A DNA stretch of 36,215 nucleotides. It comes from an uncultured Eubacteriales bacterium. Its GTDB lineage: Bacteria; Bacillota; Clostridia; Oscillospirales; Acutalibacteraceae. The translations under genes were made by a program, and so were the position numbers. This document shows, in pieces, positions 33,218 to 36,215 of this stretch. How positions within the stretch are numbered: the first letter of the stretch is position 1; each line of letters begins with the position of its first letter. The stretch covers positions 1-36,215 of the forward strand of contig CAKVBG010000002.1 in assembly GCA_934725345.1 (NCBI GenBank). The letters are read 5' to 3'. Under the pieces are notes generated by a model. That model did no database searches and had not been told where the DNA came from. It saw only the letters and a program-made list of their open reading frames with translations.

Positions 33218-33607
33218 TTATTTTGTCCAAGGTATTTCTTTTTTTTGATTTTCTTTATCTTCAAGATTTGCCGCCCCCACAATAGCGCCTCCAAGCATAG
33301 CGATAGCCTCTTCTGAACCGCTGATAGTATTCATCGATGAATTGGGGAGAGCAGGTTGATCGTTTTCGGTTGAGGAAGGCTGTACTACCCCTCCAGAAAC
33401 ATTATCTAATTCTGCTTCCGATAGTGGCTGACTCTTTTGTTTTCTTATCAAATTTACTAAATCACCTAAAACTTTAATTTCATCAATAGAAAGCTTTATA
33501 TTTTTTTCTAAAAACGCATCTTGCACTTGCTCGGGAGTTTTCATAGAAATGATGTTAGTAAAAAAAGCCTGGTCGCTTAGTATTTCTAAAATTTTCTTGT
33601 TATCCAT
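33218..33607 (-). CDS. Nif11-leader peptide precursor with a short polar core
   Basis: A 129-residue precursor. Its leader (residues 1-73, MDNKKILEILSDQAFFTNII at the start, LDNVSGG at the end) is the same length as that of its neighbour and identical at 39 of 73 positions, while the 56-residue cores are unrelated. This core is Ser/Asn/Pro-rich, then has a small hydrophobic segment (AIAMLGGAIVGAAN) and an acidic-basic end; it also lacks Cys. An in-frame ATG at 33625 overlaps the GGAGG ribosome site, so the ATG at 33607 is the start. Conserved leader plus divergent core is the signature of leader-guided peptide families (nif11-like/NHLP). No maturation genes are nearby. Confidence 0.85.
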   Translation of the reverse strand: MDNKKILEILSDQAFFTNIISMKTPEQVQDAFLEKNIKLSIDEIKVLGDLVNLIRKQKSQPLSEAELDNVSGGVVQPSSTENDQPALPNSSMNTISGSEEAIAMLGGAIVGAANLEDKENQKKEIPWTK

Positions 33608-33707
33608 TGATACATCTTCCTCCATATTATATTTTACTCCATTACTACCAAAGAACTACAAATTAAAGTAAAAAACTTTGTAAATCCAATTGATGAGCGG
33701 TCGAGAA

Positions 33708-33731
33708 TCAGTTTAATTTTTTAGTTTTCAT
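33708..33731 (-). other. Possible 7-codon leader ORF
   Basis: In the roughly 165-nt leader of the first Nif11-leader gene, AAAGGAAGTG is followed eight nt later by an ATG reading MKTKKLN and a stop. A small AAAGT/ACTTT stem lies between it and the main gene. It could act in translational attenuation or be chance. Confidence 0.25.
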
Positions 33732-33780
33732 TTGAAATTCACTTCCTTTCATTCTCTAAAACCAACTTCTTTGAAAGCAG

Positions 33781-33809
33781 ATTATATACATTGTTAATTT
33801 AAAAGTCAA
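33781..33809 (-). promoter_or_regulatory. Promoter of the first Nif11-leader gene
   Basis: Minus-strand TTGACT (33804-33809), a 17-nt spacer and a perfect TATAAT (33781-33786). It implies a leader of about 165 nt. The 345-nt stretch between this gene (33607) and the tRNA (33953) otherwise holds only the short ORF above, the tRNA promoter and AT-rich sequence. Confidence 0.75.
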
Positions 33810-33908
33810 TATATAATACAAAAACTAATATAAATAACACAAAAATTGTTGAAAAATCCCTTTGCTTGAAATAATAAATATTTCTCTTCAATTTTTTATT
33901 TAAAAGGC

Positions 33909-33936
33909 TTGACATTTTCTGAAAGTATAATATAAT
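33909..33936 (+). promoter_or_regulatory. Promoter of tRNA-Leu
   Basis: Perfect TTGACA (33909-33914) and TATAAT (33931-33936) with a 16-nt spacer. Confidence 0.88.
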
Positions 33937-33952
33937 GAAGTTGTGTCTATTT

Positions 33953-34035
33953 GCGGGTGTGGCGGAATTGGTAGACGCGCTAGGTTTAGGTCCTAGTGAG
34001 AAATCGTGCAGGTTCAAGTCCTGTCACCCGTACCA
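33953..34035 (+). tRNA. tRNA-Leu (UAG anticodon)
   Basis: An 83-nt tRNA with encoded CCA. Acceptor arms GCGGGTG and CACCCGT pair with one terminal G-U. The anticodon stem is CTAGG/CCTAG with loop TTTAGGT, giving anticodon TAG at 33987-33989. A long variable arm and the T-arm GGTTCAAGTCC fit a class II leucine tRNA. It reads CUA and, by wobble, other CUN codons. It is a lone tRNA gene with a consensus promoter and its own terminator. Confidence 0.97.
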
Positions 34036-34064
34036 TATAATAACCAATGATTGGATACAGTATA

Positions 34065-34098
34065 AAACCCCAGAAGTACTGGGGTTTAGTTTTATTTT
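34065..34098 (+). terminator. Terminator of tRNA-Leu
   Basis: A perfect 9-bp stem AAACCCCAG/CTGGGGTTT with loop AAGTA, followed by AGTTTTATTTT. Confidence 0.9.
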
Positions 34099-34192
34099 GA
34101 GTTGAATTTCAAGTTTATATTCACATAATTTTTGTATTTCTGGAGAGCTGCATTTATTGGATTAACACTACAAATTCAGCTTAATATAGGGG

Positions 34193-34876
34193 TTAAAAAT
34201 CGTATTTAATATATTCTCCACGTAATTTTTTATCTACCAAATTTCGAAATACATCCATGTCCACTCCATGCAAGGGCCACCAATGTAGTACATCTGCATG
34301 ATTTGATGCAATACCTTTTTTATACCCTTCTTGATGGCAAATTATATTTGAAGGCTCTATTCCAAACCACTCTGATAAGTACGCACAAAGCTCCACCATA
34401 TTCTTTAGTGCATCATTAAAATATCTTTTGTTTTCTTGAGCTTGAGGATTGTAAAAATTAGTGTCGATAGTGCTAGGAGTTAGATATTTGATGCTAGGAG
34501 GTTCACACATTTCAATACTTATGTACGAATCATTACCAGAGCCATTTGGTCCTCTTGAACAATGCCAGGCTCTTAAACACCAAGGCAGATATTGAGCAAT
34601 AACTTTATCGTCTAAAAATGCATGAACAGCAACTTGTCTTCCACCTTCGGATAATGATTTGTTCCATTTTTCATACCATTCCAAGGCTGATATCCCCGGT
34701 GACGCTGTGGAGTGTACCATAATGCCCGTTGGATTAATTGTTCTTTTTTCAAGTGTCCAACAGGGATTTTTATGCATCCATTTCACTTTAATATTTGGAG
34801 GCGCTGCAAAACACGAATAGGGAGACGTCCCTAACAAAATCAAACTCATCAAAATTTTCTTAAATGCTTTTTTCAT
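34193..34876 (-). CDS. Secreted N-acetylmuramoyl-L-alanine amidase, endolysin-like
   Basis: A 227-residue exported wall hydrolase. Residues 1-24 are a signal peptide ending CFA before APPN. The rest is an Amidase_2 (T7-lysozyme/PGRP-like) domain that cuts the bond between MurNAc and L-Ala: GIMVHSTA (zinc His55), VAVHAFLDD, AWHCSRG, SYISIEMCEP and ICHQEGYKKGIASNHADVLHW (zinc His181 and Asp195). The last motif is typical of amidases in Clostridia phage endolysins, but the signal peptide and lack of a wall-binding domain or phage neighbours point to a cellular secreted enzyme. The frame opens at 34912, but AAAGGAGAT fits the ATG at 34876. Confidence 0.92.
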   Translation of the reverse strand: MKKAFKKILMSLILLGTSPYSCFAAPPNIKVKWMHKNPCWTLEKRTINPTGIMVHSTASPGISALEWYEKWNKSLSEGGRQVAVHAFLDDKVIAQYLPWCLRAWHCSRGPNGSGNDSYISIEMCEPPSIKYLTPSTIDTNFYNPQAQENKRYFNDALKNMVELCAYLSEWFGIEPSNIICHQEGYKKGIASNHADVLHWWPLHGVDMDVFRNLVDKKLRGEYIKYDF

Positions 34877-34914
34877 TAAATCTATCTCCTTTGAATTTAA
34901 AGCAACTGTCATTT

Positions 34915-34943
34915 ATAGTACCATCTTTTATTGTTTTTGTAAA
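34915..34943 (-). promoter_or_regulatory. Promoter of the amidase gene
   Basis: Minus-strand TTTACA (34938-34943), a 17-nt spacer and TACTAT (34915-34920), about 40 nt before the start codon. The -35 box is the same TTTACA used by the three secreted paralogues. Confidence 0.6.
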
Positions 34944-35080
34944 TAAATTGAATTATTAACAGCTGAGGAAATACTGCAAGATACAAAGCACTAGCCACCA
35001 TGTTGTGAGACATAAACTTTTTTGAAGTTGGATACCAATATTACAAATTTATAAAAATATCCATATTTGGCATAAATTCC

Positions 35081-35109
35081 TTGACATGCCTTTTGTTTTT
35101 ATATATTAT
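35081..35109 (+). promoter_or_regulatory. Promoter of the TasA-like gene
   Basis: TTGACA (35081-35086), a 17-nt spacer and TATTAT (35104-35109), followed by a strong AAGGAGG ribosome site. Confidence 0.85.
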
Positions 35110-35144
35110 ACCCATAACACACAAAATAAGGAGGATTATTTATC

Positions 35145-35834
35145 ATGAAAAAAGGAAACAGAAAAACAGCTCTAGCTTTAGGTTTAGTTGCAGGAGTGGG
35201 CGTGCTCTCAATTGCATATGCTGCTCTTTCTAGTACTTTAAACATAAACAATACCAGTTCACAGGTGAAGGCGGGCTCTGTAGAGTTTCAAAGTTCAAAT
35301 CCGGTTGCGATAGGTTCTGATTCTGTGGAGTCTGCAAAAGTAGAGACTACAGAATGGGATAAGTCTACCGCTCTTGGAGCTACGGGACCAAAAGCTGAAA
35401 TCGGTCCAAAGGAAAAAAATAAAGATACGATAACTTTTAAAGGAACCGAACTGTATGACTTTGGTGCATATGTAATTTATAAGATGCATCTTAAAAACAC
35501 CGCTCCAAATGCTCTATGCTTAAAAAGTTTACCGGAAATAACACTAAACGAGGAAATTGTTGATGATGAAAATGCTGTATGGCAGATAAATGTCAAACTT
35601 TATACTGATGCAAACTGCACGACTCCCTTGACTGTATGTGCGGTAGGTTCTCATACCGGTTCGGAAGATAACTCTGCAAACTATCTCAAACCAGATGGTG
35701 AAACAGATTGGTACTTAAAAGTTGCTCACAACAAACAAGTGACTGACCCGGGAGTTTCAGCTATTGTTCTTCAATCGGGTAAATTTGGATTTTCAGTAAG
35801 CCCTGTTTGGGAAGCAGCGACTCCAGGTCTATAA
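35145..35834 (+). CDS. TasA/camelysin-like secreted protein
   Basis: A 229-residue exported protein. The N-terminus (RKTALALGLVAGVGVLSIAY, then AALSST) is the kind of signal peptide used by TasA/CalY-type proteins that are processed by SipW-like signal peptidases, and the early mature part (NINNTSSQVKAGSVEF) fits the beta-rich matrix or fibre protein fold of that group. The rest has alternating strands and three Cys (CLKS, ANCTT, TVCAV) that might form a disulfide. The assignment rests on the signal region and overall pattern; the C-terminal half I do not recognise. A strong promoter and ribosome site suggest high expression. Possible roles are biofilm fibre or surface protein. Confidence 0.6.
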   Translation: MKKGNRKTALALGLVAGVGVLSIAYAALSSTLNINNTSSQVKAGSVEFQSSNPVAIGSDSVESAKVETTEWDKSTALGATGPKAEIGPKEKNKDTITFKGTELYDFGAYVIYKMHLKNTAPNALCLKSLPEITLNEEIVDDENAVWQINVKLYTDANCTTPLTVCAVGSHTGSEDNSANYLKPDGETDWYLKVAHNKQVTDPGVSAIVLQSGKFGFSVSPVWEAATPGL

Positions 35835-35873
35835 TTAAGTAACAAATTTTAAGTGTTTAGAGTGATATGACTT

Positions 35874-36215
35874 ATGTCCAAGAAAAATATTTTATTTATC
35901 ATAGAAACAGTACTGGTTTCTATTGTGGTCGTAGACAGTTTTCTGAAAGATATCATCTCTATAAATATTCTTTCGCTTATCATTGGATTAATGGTTACTA
36001 CTTTGATTTTCCTTTTTAAATTTGAATCCGATGATAGGCGATATTTATCAGATTCGATATCTACTATAGTAATAATAGGATGTGTGTACTACATTTCTAT
36101 TTACCTTTTTGGTTTGATTACAGGATTTCATAATAATTCGAATAATTTAAGTTTTTTTGCTGTATCTCAAAATATTTTACAAGCGGTAGTTTATATTGTT
36201 TTATCTGAACTACTT
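35874..36215 (+). CDS. Polytopic membrane protein, 3' end outside window
   Basis: The frame runs from an ATG at 35874 to the right edge (114 codons visible). It is strongly hydrophobic with about four membrane segments (IIETVLVSIVVV, LSLIIGLMVTTLIFLF, TIVIIGCVYYISIYLF and the visible end). A short FKFESDDRRYLSD loop separates the second and third. It lies 39 nt after the TasA-like gene with no terminator between, so the two may be cotranscribed. SipW-like signal peptidases often sit beside TasA genes, but I see no signal-peptidase catalytic motif in this part, so I do not assign it. Confidence 0.75.
   Translation, partial: MSKKNILFIIETVLVSIVVVDSFLKDIISINILSLIIGLMVTTLIFLFKFESDDRRYLSDSISTIVIIGCVYYISIYLFGLITGFHNNSNNLSFFAVSQNILQAVVYIVLSELL

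Noticed and set aside
32621..33316. A 231-codon plus-strand frame over the Nif11-leader genes
   Set aside because: It is antisense to two precursors whose leader sequences are conserved with each other in the minus-strand frame; its own translation is biased low-complexity sequence without a ribosome site.
33799..34017. A 72-codon minus-strand frame over tRNA-Leu
   Set aside because: It covers most of a fully supported tRNA gene and its promoter and has no ribosome site.

Overview
The window is AT-rich, densely packed bacterial DNA with Gram-positive-style expression signals: strong AAGGAGG-type ribosome sites, many TTG and GTG starts, and TTGACA/TATAAT promoters with 16-17 nt spacers. SpoVT, a DAP-type MurE (DNPR motif), a single-chain glycyl-tRNA synthetase, AzlCD, a gut-Clostridia type of M23 peptidase and the tilS-hpt-ftsH order all point to Bacillota, class Clostridia, probably near the Oscillospiraceae. 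Two nearby protein sets, secreted proteins of unknown function and Nif11-leader peptides, suggest a host- or community-associated lifestyle; that last step is inference.

Layout, left to right. 2-1858: end of a large membrane or secreted coiled-coil protein of unknown function. 1938-6019: glyS, a GrpB-family protein, an NhaC antiporter and a 74-residue orphan. 6262-10297: three tandem paralogues with near-identical signal peptides, unrelated low-complexity middles and one shared C-terminal helical domain, each with its own promoter module. 10317-16988 (minus strand): murF, murE, holA, comEC and a HIT protein. 17214-18256: azlCD, divergent from the HIT gene. 18332-25577: one apparent operon, tdk-dnaB-tilS-hpt-ftsH-htrA, bounded by a promoter and a strong terminator.

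25620-26870: a DAACS glutamate/dicarboxylate symporter broken by one in-frame TAA. 26894-29128: tpiA-gpmI, convergent with spoVT, whose terminator lies inside gpmI and whose promoter looks sigma-G-like. 29904-30098: a ferredoxin. 30246-32492: a signal-peptide-bearing protein with a kinase-like C-lobe lacking the catalytic aspartates, then an anchored M23 peptidase. 32599-33607 (minus strand): two precursors with matching 73-residue Nif11-type leaders but unrelated, cysteine-free cores. 33953-34035: tRNA-Leu(UAG). 34193-34876: a secreted endolysin-like amidase. 35145-36215: a TasA/camelysin-like secreted protein and the start of a membrane protein.

The housekeeping blocks cover translation, wall synthesis, replication, tRNA modification, purine salvage, membrane proteolysis and glycolysis. 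The accessory part is rich in exported products: three paralogues, a pseudokinase, two double-glycine peptides, two wall hydrolases and a TasA-like protein. The best candidates for undescribed biology are the paralogue cassette, the secreted pseudokinase and the Nif11-leader pair.
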